A DNA stretch of 64,000 nt from Takakia lepidozioides (GCA_030704615.1 CM060731.1:73636756-73700755); one strand, 5' to 3'. Positions 1 to 11,280 are shown, counted from the first letter of the stretch. Notes: generated from the letters alone by a model not told the origin. Translations and numbers: made by a program.

Positions 1-125
1 GCTACTGTAGGTGAGCTTTGTATCGTGGAGTTCATGAGAAGAGATCATTCTCTAGTGCACATGTATGTGCCTCTGTTTGATCCGTTTATCAGATTTTAGA
101 TAGATTTCAAATGTCCAGAACTTAC
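1..125 (-). other. Start of intron after polyphenol oxidase exon 1
   Basis: On the minus strand the polyphenol oxidase reading frame meets a perfect donor (AT then GTAAGT, donor GT at 125-124). The apparent stop codon lies inside that donor. The remaining bases to the window edge show no coding continuation, so they are read as intron. The next exon must lie left of the window. Confidence 0.55.
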
Positions 126-1237
126 ATCAAGTCATGTGTGCTGAGAGCTTGGGAAATATTCACAACAACCAAACTGGCATTCTCGTCGTAGAACAGGAAC
201 TGCGTGTTGAGGTAATCTGGATCCCGAATGTCCGAGCGGTTGCCTCCTGGAAGTGTTTTCCACACAGTCCACAAACGATCGATATTTGCATGGTGTGAAA
301 AGAAAAGAGGATCTTGGGCGGCCGTGTTCAGCAGTCCCATATCTGCATATGGATTTATTCCATTTTCGTCAGTGCCGGCCCACATGTGTACTGGGCCATG
401 GGGAGCAGATTCCAGGGTGCCCCCGCCAGTGCCTCCCGGATCCCCTAGCCTGTATGGCTGCCCGAAAAAGAGAGATGGAGTGGTGGAGCCGGTAACCAGT
501 TGCGTATACATTAGATTGTTGTTTTGGGCCCTAAGCGTTGCAGGATTTGAAGTGTTATCACATCCACCGCTGTAGTCGAGATCTAAGAGGTTGGGCGGCT
601 GGCTGCACTGATTACGGTTTGGATCATACAGCGATGAAGCTGTGTTGTTGACTCCGTAGGTGGCATTGGCGTAGATATAAGGTAAGATGTTTCCATATGG
701 TGGGTATGCTGACTGGTTGTCCCAGTTCCAGAATGGGAGCGCAAAGGTGTCGTCACCCAAGAGCTTTGCGAGGATTCGTTCATGGAAGTAAAGATAGAAA
801 CGGTGCCAGGGAAAGAAAATCCAGCTGTAGTGAACCTCCAGGGGATAGTCAGAGTTGGAGAGACCAAATGCATCATCACAATAAGCACAGTGGAGGTTGG
901 CTTGGTTAATCCATGACCTGGGGTCTGAGTCGGGTAGAGCTCTGAGGAGGGCATAGGCCTTTCTGTACTGAGCAACGTACGCATCGTCCACTAGATGAGC
1001 TGCCTTCCGCGTCCTCATTGGCAAACTGCTGCTGAAGTTGAACACCTTGATGGTACCATTGTATGGAGGTGGGCAACATCCCTCCCAATTATCACAGTTA
1101 GTGAAATTTGGGGCTGGGATGGGAAGTCCATCCACTCTAGTTAGCAGAAGCAATGTGACAATGACAATAACTGCAAGAATGATGCTGCCAGGAACTGTGG
1201 GATGTGAACAGTGTCTGAGGTGCGCCATGCCTAACAC
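126..1237 (-). CDS. Polyphenol oxidase (catechol oxidase/tyrosinase family), exon 1, partial
   Basis: Type-3 copper enzyme that oxidises o-diphenols to quinones. Residues 18-32 form a hydrophobic segment followed by LPIPAPNF. This resembles a secretory signal peptide, not a chloroplast transit peptide. A plant-type CDNWEGCCPPP block follows at 49-59. CuA ligands are H116 (HCAYC), H136 and H145, with C120 placed for the usual Cys-His thioether to H136. CuB has H280 and H284 (PHGPVHMW) and the HHANIDRLW block at 315-323. The residue after the first CuB His is Gly. The DWL domain has only just begun (DYLNTQFLFYDENA, 341-354) when the exon ends at a GTAAGT donor in phase 2. The rest of DWL and the C-terminal KFDV domain are therefore in exons outside the window. 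There are no internal stops and the gene looks intact. Start chosen at the first Met, ahead of the hydrophobic segment. Confidence 0.9.
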
Positions 1238-2790
1238 AATTTCTATGTTCTCTCACGTGCAGCTCCTGGAGAGCCTTTTGAGTTCGGGACGTGACCACTC
1301 TGTTCCCGCAGATGGGCGTGCTTGTCTCTCTCTCTCTCCAAAGCTCCCCTCTCAAAACTGCTGAACGCAAGTTTGAGGGCACTCTTTGACTGGATGATGG
1401 ATACGTGACCGTCCCTGGGGGATCTCAATCTCAACCCGATCTGTGCCAATAGGGAAACTATTCATCGTGAAAAGTGTCGCTGCGAGTTCCGATGGCAAAC
1501 GATTTCCTTCCCTGACGAGTATTAAGACCGTACATAATCCTCGTGTACTCGACAGATTGTTGGAGGCAAACGTTTAACCTATGTGAACTCTCGTGTGGAG
1601 TGTAAATAAACTGCTCTTTGCCATGATCTACAAGCCACAATCGTGAAGGCACGATGGAAATAGGAGAAACTTCTTATATGCACGATCAAAAGCTCAGTTT
1701 GACAGGTCTGCGACATTGATGACCAGCAACTAAGAAGACCTCGCATCTGACTCTCACTTCAAATCCGAGGACGGAAATATAATTTAAATAACCCATTCTG
1801 AGTGTGCACTGTGCACTTGCAAGGCTGACTCTCCATGTAGACCTTCAATTTTGTTAATGGAATGTCAATGTGAATTATGGCTCGCCACCCTTCTTTATTA
1901 CTTCAAATAGCGAAAATTTCGTATGTCCATACGTCGATTCTAATAGTTACTGCGTCTAGACTCTATAAGCGGCCGCCAAGCAACTTAATGAGAGCCGCCA
2001 AGCAGCAAACATTGCACTAGAGTACGTACTAGGTGAGGCAGTCAATGCAAGAATGTCAATGCGAATCTGGGCTTTGATTACGTGCATCGGCACGTTATAA
2101 CTTGTTCTACACAGACCAATGGGGAGAAGACCGGTAGGTGATCGAAGATCCTCGAGGCTTAAGTTGATTCTTGAAAGCATCTAGCAAACATATCTCGGGG
2201 TACTCCAATGAATGGGCAATCCCAACCCCGAGAGGGCTCACTAGCTACAAAGGACGAGACAGTTCTATATAGCAAGAGTCATCTCTCTCTACACATGGCT
2301 GTCAGTGAGGTCCCTTAGAAGGGAGGCACCAATTTCGTTTGCAAGTTCTACCTAGGGACTGTTGAGAATGAACGGTCCACTTCAAAGAACATAAAAACCA
2401 AATATTTTATCAATTGACTAGGCTTTAGCACAGATCATGCTCTCTCACAGAGGAGCAGACGGCTCTCCATCCCTCTAAATCTCACTCTGTGCCTCTCTTG
2501 TCTCTCCCATACATGTAGTTCCAGAGCAACCTCAGTCGTCTCTTGGCCAACAAGACGTTTCTCTGAATTTCTCTGAGTTGACTGTTCCCCTTCACTTATT
2601 TCAAGGAGGGTTACCGGAATAAATAAATGTTTAGTATATCACATTGAACAAGGACTCTCCCGGTCGAAAAGAGCTCGGAAATATCTGTATACAAACTGCT
2701 GCAGATCGGACGTTCAACCACAATCATAACCTGGTTGAGTTATATGTTGAACTAAATGCAAGTCATCCTGCGGCAACAACAAAGCTTCAT
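1238..2790. other. Upstream region of polyphenol oxidase, no gene seen
   Basis: No protein family or RNA is recognisable on either strand. The part nearest 1238 should hold the 5' UTR and promoter of the minus-strand oxidase. A short TC-rich microsatellite lies at about 1323-1337 and a weak TATA-like minus-strand string near 1671-1680. Neither could be tied to a start site. Confidence 0.5.
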
Positions 2791-4500
2791 TCATACAAAT
2801 GGGCAGGCAACCTTTGGTGTGCCACAACATGCAATGGTTTTGCTCTGGGAGCTGTTAGTCGGAATTCCTCTGACATCTCCAAAGCCCAGGTGCCCATTTG
2901 GAAGAGACCAGTAAAAGCTCTGAAGAAGGCGAGCAAGCATTATCTTCAGAACCGTGATAAGTGCCATCGGCATTCTCGGGCCCCCTTCTCCCGGTTCCAA
3001 ATGGCAAAAGCTGGAAGTCCTGGCCTTTAAGGATGCACCATGAATCTTTCTGGATCAAACTCAAGAGGTCCTTCCCAGGTAGAAGGATCCCGGCCTATTG
3101 CCCATTGATTGATGATCAGCTGGGGTTTGGCTGGCAGATTATAACGAGCAGCTTCGCATGTCTCACGAGACAAGTGGGGAAGCAGTAATGGACCCGCGGG
3201 GTGAAGGCGGAAGTTCTCTTTTATTATAGCTTGTAGGTACTTCTCAGGTACTTGAGATTTGGGAGGTCTGATTCCTGGACAAGCCGAGTTTTCCAACGAC
3301 AGCATCTATTTCAGCTTGTTACATACGCGTTTCATCATAGGAGCGTTGCGAAAAAGCTCGACCATTGCCCATTCTGTTGTGACCGCTGATGCATCCGTTT
3401 CAGCAGCCAACATGCCCTGCATCACTGTGAACAGAAGACTTTTGACCTCAAAGCTAGCTCGATAACTGAAGCCAGATTTTTAGGAATCTTGGATTTAACT
3501 AGACTTCACTGCACTACAACTTATTCCGAGCTGTCGATGACGACAGCTCAAGTGACCATTAGCAATTTAGTGGATTAAATTAATAAAAATGAAAACTTAC
3601 CAAGATCACAGCTTGTATGGTTTCATGAATCGGAGAGATGACCAGTTCCATCTTCTGTGGGCATGATGAGCAACACATCAGCAAAGTCTTTTGGTGTATC
3701 CCCATTCCCTTTTTCCACTGATGCAGCCTTTCTGTGCTCGTCAATCCACCGCCGAAGAATAATGTAGAGTGCGACCTGCGTCTCCCTCATACGCGCCTCA
3801 TACCTTGCAGCTGCGACAGCCACGATAAATATGGAACGTAGTCAGCAATAATGAACATCCCAAGAAAGCACGAAACTGTTTGTCGATCATAAGTCCTTTA
3901 ATAAACTGTTGCGCTTCTTTGGACTGGCTTTCCGCATCAACTCCACAGTAACCTAGGCGAAGATGGCAAACTGACTACTAAGTGTCGATGAAAGTCCTGA
4001 AGGATATGGTCTTATTCAAGTTGCCTAAGTTGCCAGTCTATCATAGCTTATACGTACCAGCTTTCCATGGATTTCAAAACTTGTGCTTGTACAACAAAGA
4101 ACTGTATCTGTTCTCTCATATCTCCCTTCAGCAGAAAATCAACCGGCTTAGCTCATACGCCACCTTTTGTTGATCAGCATGCGGATCGTGATGTTAGTAG
4201 CCATCGACGACAACTTGAGGTTGAGGTCTACCACCTTTTCCTTCTGTAGCTTCTCAAGGATGGCCTTCAATATGGCATTTACCTCCTCTGTCATTGCAGA
4301 TCTTAACGATTCCAGGCGTTTCTGACTGAAGAGCTCGACCAGGCAGATCTTGCGTAAATGACGCCAATAAGCACCAGTAGAATGCCCAATGCTTTTGTGA
4401 TTTAAAGAAAACATAGTCGAAGCCAAGGTCTTTGGACGTATGCCACAGGACATGCACTCAACAGTACATCATGGTCACTACTCTCAGGAAATGGTGGATG
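2791..4500 (-). pseudogene. Cytochrome P450 (71-clan, A-type) pseudogene
   Basis: P450 blocks lie in order on the minus strand but in different frames. The helix C region has WRHLRKICLVELFSQKRL (about 4380-4300). A middle region has EAQQFIKGLMID and ADYVPYLSWLSQLQG (about 3950-3800). Next come RMRETQ and DFADVLL (about 3790-3660). Helix I reads AAETDASAVTTEWAM (about 3415-3370). Helix K has IKENFRLHP (ExxR), then the FDPERFM block (about 3225-3030). The heme loop reads PFGTGRRG and then shifts frame. An intron with a GTAAGT donor near 3598 and an acceptor near 3449 separates the middle block from helix I. Lesions: a TAG after helix I (KRVCNKLK-stop), at least three frameshifts, and a one-base deletion that removes the heme-ligand Cys codon. 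The N-terminal anchor is not recognisable. This is a dead gene; subfamily not assigned. Confidence 0.85.
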
Positions 4501-6140
4501 AACCAATTGGGTGAGCTGTGATGGTTACAATTCGTATGACTATCAAACAGCAGCAGTGAGTCATGGAAAACCTTATTACTGCAATTGTGACAAGCACGCC
4601 TTTCGATAGAGGTAAGTAGCCCAAGTTTTTCCTGAGCCCAGCAAACAATTCCTTTGCAGGCCTGGTGTTTCCCTATTTTCGATCATCCTCAAGTTTCAAG
4701 TTTGCTTCCACATGCTGGCTCCATATTCCCTTCGACTGAGTGCCGATCCAGAAAGTGAGAACACTCTTCTGTGGGGCCTTTTAGCTACCTTGCACCCGAC
4801 CTCTGTATTGAATGTGCTTCTGCCTGCCTCTGCCTCATCATTTCTCTATTGGCATATCCATGGATTTATCAGTATATATACAAATTCTCATGCACCCTAT
4901 AATAATAATTAATAATTAATAATTAATTAAAATCATTATTTGGATTCAAGTAAACAAAGATTTCAGTAGCTTAGTAGCTGCATTGGGGAGTTGTGTAGCC
5001 AAGGCGGCAGTAACTATACGATATGAGCCACAATTTAATTCTTCCTCTCACAAGCATGTAAGCACAGTACTGATTTACGTCGAGCTCTACTCGGTTTAAC
5101 CACATGAAGAGGCCCAAATTATGTATCTGCTATGTGCAGTACTTGGAGGCCCCCAGTTTCTGTTACTAATGCACTAGACAGATCTAACCAAAAGGTAGCC
5201 CAATGGTTAAGGAATAATATTGAATTACAATGACCATGAAGACTAAGCTTATGTTAGGTTTATGTCAATTGTAGGGAAGTTTGTAAATTGGCACATGCTA
5301 GTTTTGCTTCAATTCTAGTGAGGACTGAAGGTCGGATTGGGGCTAAACTGGGTGGTCATCCTCATTCACCTGCATGGACTAGAAATGCACGACAAGTTTG
5401 CGGGTATGAAAAAACAAGGTTAGTAAATATTGGAACTCCTCTACTTTCTCCATTTTTACATTCAATTCGTGACTTGCTCTAAGTGCTAAAGACAAGTGAA
5501 CTTTGAGGATATATGGAATTCTGATTTTTGTTATTGTTTGGCACTATCAATAGTTGAAAGGTGTTGGCCCTTTGGGATTTATATTTTTCCCTCAATCAAT
5601 AAAATGAAGGGGCTTCATTCCCTTTCCAAAAAACAATAAAAATCATCCCAACATTGAATTGGCCATTTCAATACTTCAAATGGTCCATTCCAATATTAAA
5701 TGACCATTTCAATTCTTCAAATGGGCCAGTCCAATATTCAACTTTGAAGATATATGGAATTGGGATCGTAATCACCATTCTTTATAATTTATTTGGCAAG
5801 AGCCAAGCTATTTCAGTCTTACAACTTTTTGAAATGGCCATTTCAATAGTTCAACTAGACCATTCTAATATATAACTGTGAAGATATATGAAATTTGAAT
5901 CTGTAATCACCATTGATTTGTAATCGTCATTTCCATTCTATTCATTAGTATACTTTCATTCATTCTATGAACTTATCCGGCAAGAACCAAGCATCGTGTA
6001 TTTTTTTTTTGAATCCATGTCAATTTTTGGTATTCAAGCAGTGCAGTCCAACATTATACATTTCTATATTTTGTTGTGGATTTTGTTTTCAAGTGTTGAT
6101 AGTTGGGCCCTACTTCACATAAAGTTGGTTGTAGTCTGCC
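4500..6140. other. AT-rich intergenic DNA with short repeats
   Basis: No gene is recognised. An (AAT)n/TAATTAA-rich tract lies at about 4896-4930. Between about 5500 and 5960 a block containing GAAGATATATGGAATT, then a run ending TAATCACCATT, occurs two to three times. It alternates with CCATTTCAAT-type strings, so it is a decayed tandem duplication with a period near 150 bp. Confidence 0.4.
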
Positions 6141-6149
6141 TCCGATTTT

Positions 6150-6600
6150 GATCGTAGTAGTGATGCGTGTAGGAAGAAGTGGAAAAAACTCTACGACGAT
6201 TACAAGGCTGATTACACTGCCAATGGAATTAGTGGGAATGACAAGTCCTCAAAATGTAAGTTGTACATGCTTGTTGACAATTGGATACGTGAAAGAGCAA
6301 ATGTGTTTAATCATCATCATGATAGTGCGACACATGCAAATCCAGATTCCAAACAGTGGAAATGAAGAAGAAGAAGTGGAAAATTTGGGTGACAAAATTG
6401 ATGTACCAGTACAATCAAATATTGGTGCATCTCGACCATCATCTACAACTCCCCAAACCCATGTTGGATGAAAAAAAAAAAAAACAGCAACACAAGAAAC
6501 AATTAAAAAGCTTTCTCAGCAGTCAAAGTCACTCCTGGACAACATACAGACTCAACCGAGAATGCAAAACTTTTAGTTACTACATCAATGTTTAGTACAA
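6150..6600 (+). pseudogene. Myb/SANT-like DNA-binding protein fragment (Harbinger-associated type?)
   Basis: One plus-strand frame (about 6140-6365) reads RKKWKKLYDDYKADY, then KLYMLVDNWIRERANVF, ending in TGA at 6363-6365. This is the basic W-K-L-Y-D-Y pattern of the Myb/SANT or trihelix-like proteins encoded beside PIF/Harbinger transposases and in plant transcription factors. A second frame carries an acidic linker (EEEEVENLGDK) followed, after a poly-A run at 6471-6483, by a helical tail (TIKKLSQQSKSLLDNIQ). The frame change and missing start show a broken copy. Harbinger origin is inference; no transposase is adjacent. Confidence 0.35.
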
Positions 6601-7018
6601 TGACCCAATTTATAAACAAGTTCTAGGTGACGGTTGTCAGTTAACAAATAAATTGTTATTCGCTCGACAATCCTACGTAATGGTTTGGGCATGCCCTTCC
6701 CATCAATCTCTCTCATTCTCTTACAATTGAATAAAGACTTCGCAATGACATTTCGTCTTTAAGTCATGTACATTTCCTCAATGTCTATTGTGTCTCCTAG
6801 CCTGTATTCCAACCTGGAAGTGGATCCTTACCATTGAGTTGTGGTCGTTGTGCGAGTCACAACTGATGTGTAAGCTTCACACCATTCATTTCCCATATTA
6901 TATCATGTGCTGTAGTTAATTCTTCATATGTCTGCCTTTATGCCTGTCCTGCACAACCTCTCAAAAAACAACTTGCTTGAAGATTCGTTTGAGCATACAT
7001 GCAGGGTGATAAGTATGC

Positions 7019-7435
7019 TTACAGGATGCCACCACCAAACGGACGTGGGTCTTGCGGTTTAAAGCGCCTGAGAGATGTCTTTTCAGGACTAGAAGCATTT
7101 GCTTTTGGTTCCACATTATCTTCATCAACACGCCAGTGAAACAAAGAGTCGCTTCCTTTAAAGAAAGAATTAAATTGCGCACCAGCTAACAGTAATTTGA
7201 TTACTGAACCATCCGTAGTGTGATTTTGATTCATTGCTGTCTCCATCCATGACCCTAGCGTTGCTTGCTTCGTGGATGAAGCCTTCAAGACAGTCCTTGC
7301 AATACCCTCTACTACATAATACCACTCTTCCACTTCATTCTTGGTCAAGTGTTTTGAGAACTCTTGAATGTCATTTCTGCATTTTTCCAACTTGTCAAGG
7401 CTAAACAAGGATTTGCATCTAAAATGGGTTGGCAA
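7019..7435 (-). CDS. Hypothetical protein fragment, unrecognised
   Basis: Open frame of 138 codons with a plausible protein composition. It starts with basic/Cys residues, then a helical stretch (DKLEKCRNDIQEFSKHLTK), EEWYYVVEGIARTVLKAS, and a low-complexity end rich in Pro, Lys and Arg. No family recognised. It shares strand and style with the fragments at 8077-8358 and 9526-9813, so they may be exons or remnants of one gene, but no matching splice-site pair could be shown. Confidence 0.25.
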   Translation of the reverse strand: MPTHFRCKSLFSLDKLEKCRNDIQEFSKHLTKNEVEEWYYVVEGIARTVLKASSTKQATLGSWMETAMNQNHTTDGSVIKLLLAGAQFNSFFKGSDSLFHWRVDEDNVEPKANASSPEKTSLRRFKPQDPRPFGGGIL

Positions 7436-7560
7436 TCAGTTTATCCTCAAATTGCGACTGCCTCACAATGAAATGTGGATTCATCCATTCCAAAAGGCTA
7501 CATTTTGGACTCTTCGTGATTTATAAATCTTTGTAAGTGAAAGGGCGCAAGAAGAAGAAG

Positions 7561-8141
7561 GTGCACAAACCGACTCCACACACACACTAGCACAACCACC
7601 CCCACGTGCCATTGCCTAAACGCGTCGTGGCCATCGACTCGGGCCGAAATTACATGTACACGGGAGTGGTGTACTCGCCCAAAGGAGAGGTCGCGCGAAC
7701 GAGCCGTGGGTGGACAAAGTGGACCGGTCCCAAGTAATCCGTTGCAGCAAGTTGCGGTTCTACACCATGTGCGAGTACCGACGGCAGGCCAAATTGACGA
7801 AGAGATGGATGGTCAAGAACCAAGCCGTGACGTAGTTCAATTCGAAGGATAACGTCGTCTACGCTGAGGTGGCGACTTTAGCGGGGTATAACCTGTACGC
7901 GGCGTCGGTGCGGACACATCTCCGGGCACTGAACGAGTTCTACGTGGTGAATAAGAGGATGAGGGAGTTAAGGTGGGCGACGTGGATAAAGACGGAACGG
8001 GCCTACGCGACGCTTGCGAGGGAGGTGATCACGGCGAATGACCTTACGACGGTGGTGCACTTCGGGGACGTCTTTTTCACACAACAACCTCGGGACGGAA
8101 ACCACGCCAACCTCCAAGCTGCAGAAGAAGATAGGACATGA
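7561..8141 (+). pseudogene. Fanzor/TnpB-like RuvC nuclease remnant
   Basis: Two plus-strand frames together carry blocks in the order expected for the eukaryotic TnpB homologue Fanzor, an RNA-guided nuclease carried by transposons. Frame 1 (7612-7735) reads KRVVAIDSGRNYMYTGVVYS, matching the RuvC-I hydrophobic strand and catalytic Asp (D-x-G). Frame 3 (about 7700-8141) continues CSKLRFYTMCEYRRQAK, then FYVVNKRMRELRWATWI, and VVHFGDVFF followed by RDG. Lesions: a frameshift between about 7690 and 7740, a TAG at 7833-7835, another TAG at 7588-7590 upstream, and loss of the C-terminal zinc ribbon and last RuvC motif, where the frame runs into unrelated sequence after about 8110. GC content is near 60 percent in an AT-rich neighbourhood, which suggests a foreign or recently arrived insert. 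A generic OrfB-type transposase is the main alternative. Confidence 0.5.
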
Positions 8142-8358
8142 GGGCATAGGATAGATGGCCAACATTTGTCAACGCATCAATCTGCTTTATGATTTTTGAC
8201 TTCTCATTCTTGGAAATATGAACGATATCTTGTGAAAATATAATTTCTCTATCAGATTGCTGCTCCACTGCATCACACAATGCGTTGTATTTTTTTTCAG
8301 TCTTGTCAACATTTAGCCTAAACTCCACTTCAATGGACTTTTTTTGCTGTGCTTTCAC
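8077..8358 (-). CDS. Hypothetical helical protein fragment
   Basis: Charged, Lys/Glu-rich frame (IEVEFRLNVDKTEKKYNAL, then AVEQQSDREI and NEKSKIIKQIDAL) that would form helix or coiled coil. Its last 35 bases overlap the GC-rich nuclease-like fragment, so the natural end is probably near 8110. No family recognised and no start codon context supports a complete gene. Likely an exon or remnant. Confidence 0.25.
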   Translation of the reverse strand: MKAQQKKSIEVEFRLNVDKTEKKYNALCDAVEQQSDREIIFSQDIVHISKNEKSKIIKQIDALTNVGHLSYALMSYLLLQLGGWRGFRPEVVV

Positions 8359-9525
8359 CCAAGGAGGGTTCGACCAACTTCCAATCCAAAGGACCTCCTT
8401 TGTGTGCTCACATCTGAAGTCTGGTGAGCTTGAGCTTTTCTGTCACAACCACAATTGGCCAGCTGAGCACTCAGAGCTTCAACCACTGCATCACATAGAC
8501 CACCTTCATATACTAAGGAACAACATTCTCCCCTGGCCTCTAACTAGGAAGACCACCTACTCAAAGGAACAGTATTAACTGATTTTGCTTTTTTTAAGCA
8601 ACTAATAGAAACCATTCCACAAGCCATCATCATGCCCGCATGAGTCTCTCAGCCCTCCTTGACTCCGTAGTCTCAACTTCTCATTGTCCCACCACACTGA
8701 AGGATCTATTGAGAACTCCTGCCAGCGCTTTTCGAAGGTTATTGTTCGGCCTGCAAGCAAATCCCACTGAAACACGGATCTTCAGCAGCTTCTAATTGCT
8801 TGATTTATTGAGGAATGGTAGTGTAGGCTTATCTCCCCCCCTCTCTCTCACACATGACATATCAAGCGAATTTCAGAGATAGATGAGAACTTTCAGATAT
8901 CTGAGGAGATACCGCCAATGGAAGGATGACAAAGGTGTCGATTGTTGTCATGTTCCTCTATAACCCTTGTACAACAAGAATGTAAAATGAGTGTAGTTTC
9001 TACTGGCACGGGTGAAGGACAATATGGACCCTGGATTGCTCCGAGACGACCCCAAAAACAATGAACAGGCTCTACCTTTTTCGGTTTTTCGGGGGGGAGT
9101 CATATCCATCACTTGCAGGTATGTAGAGCTCGGAATTACTAAGCTGGATGACCCTAGCAGCTCCCAATGTAGGCTAGTTGATCTTCTACATCCCGCAAAT
9201 AACAGAGTAGTCAGGCCACCCTGCGCGTTCAGGAGACCACCGGAGCACGCTGCCATTCCTGTGCTTGTGTGAGAAGGGAAAACGGAGGCGGAACTCCAGC
9301 ATCTAGGGAAACATTCAAAAGAGCACAATCCTAAGATCTGCAGGTTTAACTATCTCCTTGCTCGTTCATTACATATGCTAACAAAATGACGATAATCGTC
9401 AGCAACTAGCTAAAACTAATAAGCCTGAACTTCCTGGCCCCAACAATGTCTTCTTCAACACAATTTTCTGGTAGAGCAAGTGGATCCGATGCTTTTCTGG
9501 GCTGTTGCTTACCTACAAGAAGTGC
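8359..9525. other. No gene seen
   Basis: Overlapping open frames on both strands around 8948-9328 look like chance frames: composition differs between frames and no motif appears. No transposon ends recognised. Confidence 0.4.
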
Positions 9526-9813
9526 CTACCCCTTGCACAGTTCACCAAAATACGCAATGTCAATAATAGATTGTATTTTGTTCTCTTCAAAAGCTCGAAT
9601 TGTGGAAACCTCGTGACAGAGTTTGGCCTCCAAATCTGTGCTTTTGTTTTGATACTCCTCAAGACACCACTGCCTATCTTCCATATGAACCCAGACAGTT
9701 ATGATATTCTCGGTTAAGTCCAACTTAATATCTTTCTTCAATCTATGTAGGTTTTCCTTTGCCCCACTCACCTCCTCATGCTTCTTCAATCCATGAGGTG
9801 TTCTATGTATCAA
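9526..9813 (-). CDS. Hypothetical helical protein fragment
   Basis: 95-codon frame rich in charged residues (HEEVSGAKENLHRLKKDIK, then EEYQNKSTDLEAKLCHEV and IRAFEENKIQ) suggesting coiled coil. No family recognised. It lies on the same strand as the similar fragments at 7019-7435 and 8077-8358. It could be an exon of one decayed gene, but no intron borders could be matched. Confidence 0.25.
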   Translation of the reverse strand: MIHRTPHGLKKHEEVSGAKENLHRLKKDIKLDLTENIITVWVHMEDRQWCLEEYQNKSTDLEAKLCHEVSTIRAFEENKIQSIIDIAYFGELCKG

Positions 9814-11280
9814 TGTGGGTGATGGTTACATTGTGCAAAATCAAACAAGTTGCGACGTGAATGGGTCCTTGTAAATTGCAATCAATGCGTTTTAGTAAAA
9901 TCCTCCATCTTCTTTTGAGTATGCCAAAAACTCACTTTATACATATTCTCGAGCTTGATTGTGCAAAATTCTAGTTTGCCCGATCCAAGCCACCACCATG
10001 ACATATCTTACCAATGTGAGATTTCCCAAACAGGTCCCAATCAATATTACCACACCACCCTACATCATAGTCCCAAAAGCAACATAATTTGTAAACAACA
10101 CCTTGTTACAAGATAGAATGGAAGCCTTTTATGTTATGATAATCGGGTGCATACTCACAAGGAGTGATCATCGGAATATGGGTGTCATATTGAAAGTAGT
10201 GCCAGTGGCTAGCCTTGCTATAGAGATATCTACTCTAGTCTCAACATGAATAAATCCCGCTCGACATGAAATATCTTGTTTCTTCAACAATGAGCTACTT
10301 CTACACACAAATATGAAAAAGTTTCTTCACCGCATTCTATCTTAGCGCTGTAAGATCCCATGAGAAAAATATCTGAAAAACCTATTGGTTTATCAAATGC
10401 TTATGTCTTTCCCTTCTTCGATCATCATCTTTTGTCTTGCAACATCCAATTGTGAAATACAATCAATACTATCTAAAGGTTTGTTAATTGCTATAGAATG
10501 TGCACTTGACATAGATTCCAAAACAATGCACAAAGAGAACTGAAAAGCAAGTGTTGCAAGGAGAGCTCTTTCCGAGGGCTCCATGGCTGTATGTGATAGA
10601 AAGAAACCATAACCAAAAGAGAGGCATACACATGGTTTGATTTTGTCCACTTAACCATTCTTGTCCACTTCTTGGTTTGAAAAGGGGGCTAGCTTGACCA
10701 CTGGCTCCTAGTGGTTCTTAATGGCATGCCATCTATGAAATGGACGAACACTCGCGGGATGAAAGCCACACTAGCATTCCGTCCGGTGGTTGGTCTGGAA
10801 CCACCCTTTGTGTAGCAAGACTAGGGTGCCATAGTGCCACGCCATGGTTGCCACATCATCACCGTCATTTGTTTAAAGCTGGCCGTACTACCCAAGAAAT
10901 TTTAATAATAAAAAAGGCGTCATCTTTGCCACATCATTATCGCCACGTTTTGGAGGCCATGTCATCAACGTACATTTGAAATTGCCAAATAAAATTATGA
11001 AAATAAAATTTATTAAATCTGCTCTAATATTTCTTTCTTTCTTTCTTTTGTTTCTTCATATATTTAATATAAATATTATAGCACTTCCAAAAATTACTTT
11101 GATTTCGCGAAAAGCACGTTTCAATGGACTAATATTTTACGATAATACATGTAAATATGATAATGGTAATAGCTAATGAAATGTCAAAAATCTTAATATT
11201 GAATTTTATCTTTTGTCTATTTTTTGGACAGCTTTGAAAATGTATTATTACACATCAATAAAATCAAATAAATTCATATT
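9814..11280. other. Intergenic, one weak minus-strand frame
   Basis: A minus-strand frame at 10393-10650 (ending VARQKMMIEEGKDISI) has some protein-like composition but no recognisable family. The segment 10740-10980 repeats GCCACATCATC-type strings. 10980-11280 is strongly AT-rich. No gene is claimed. Confidence 0.35.

Noticed and set aside
2644-3030. 128-codon plus-strand frame
   Set aside because: Antisense to the P450 heme and PERF region; no motif of its own.
9012-9328. Opposed frames at the same bases on both strands
   Set aside because: No recognisable motifs in either; likely chance.
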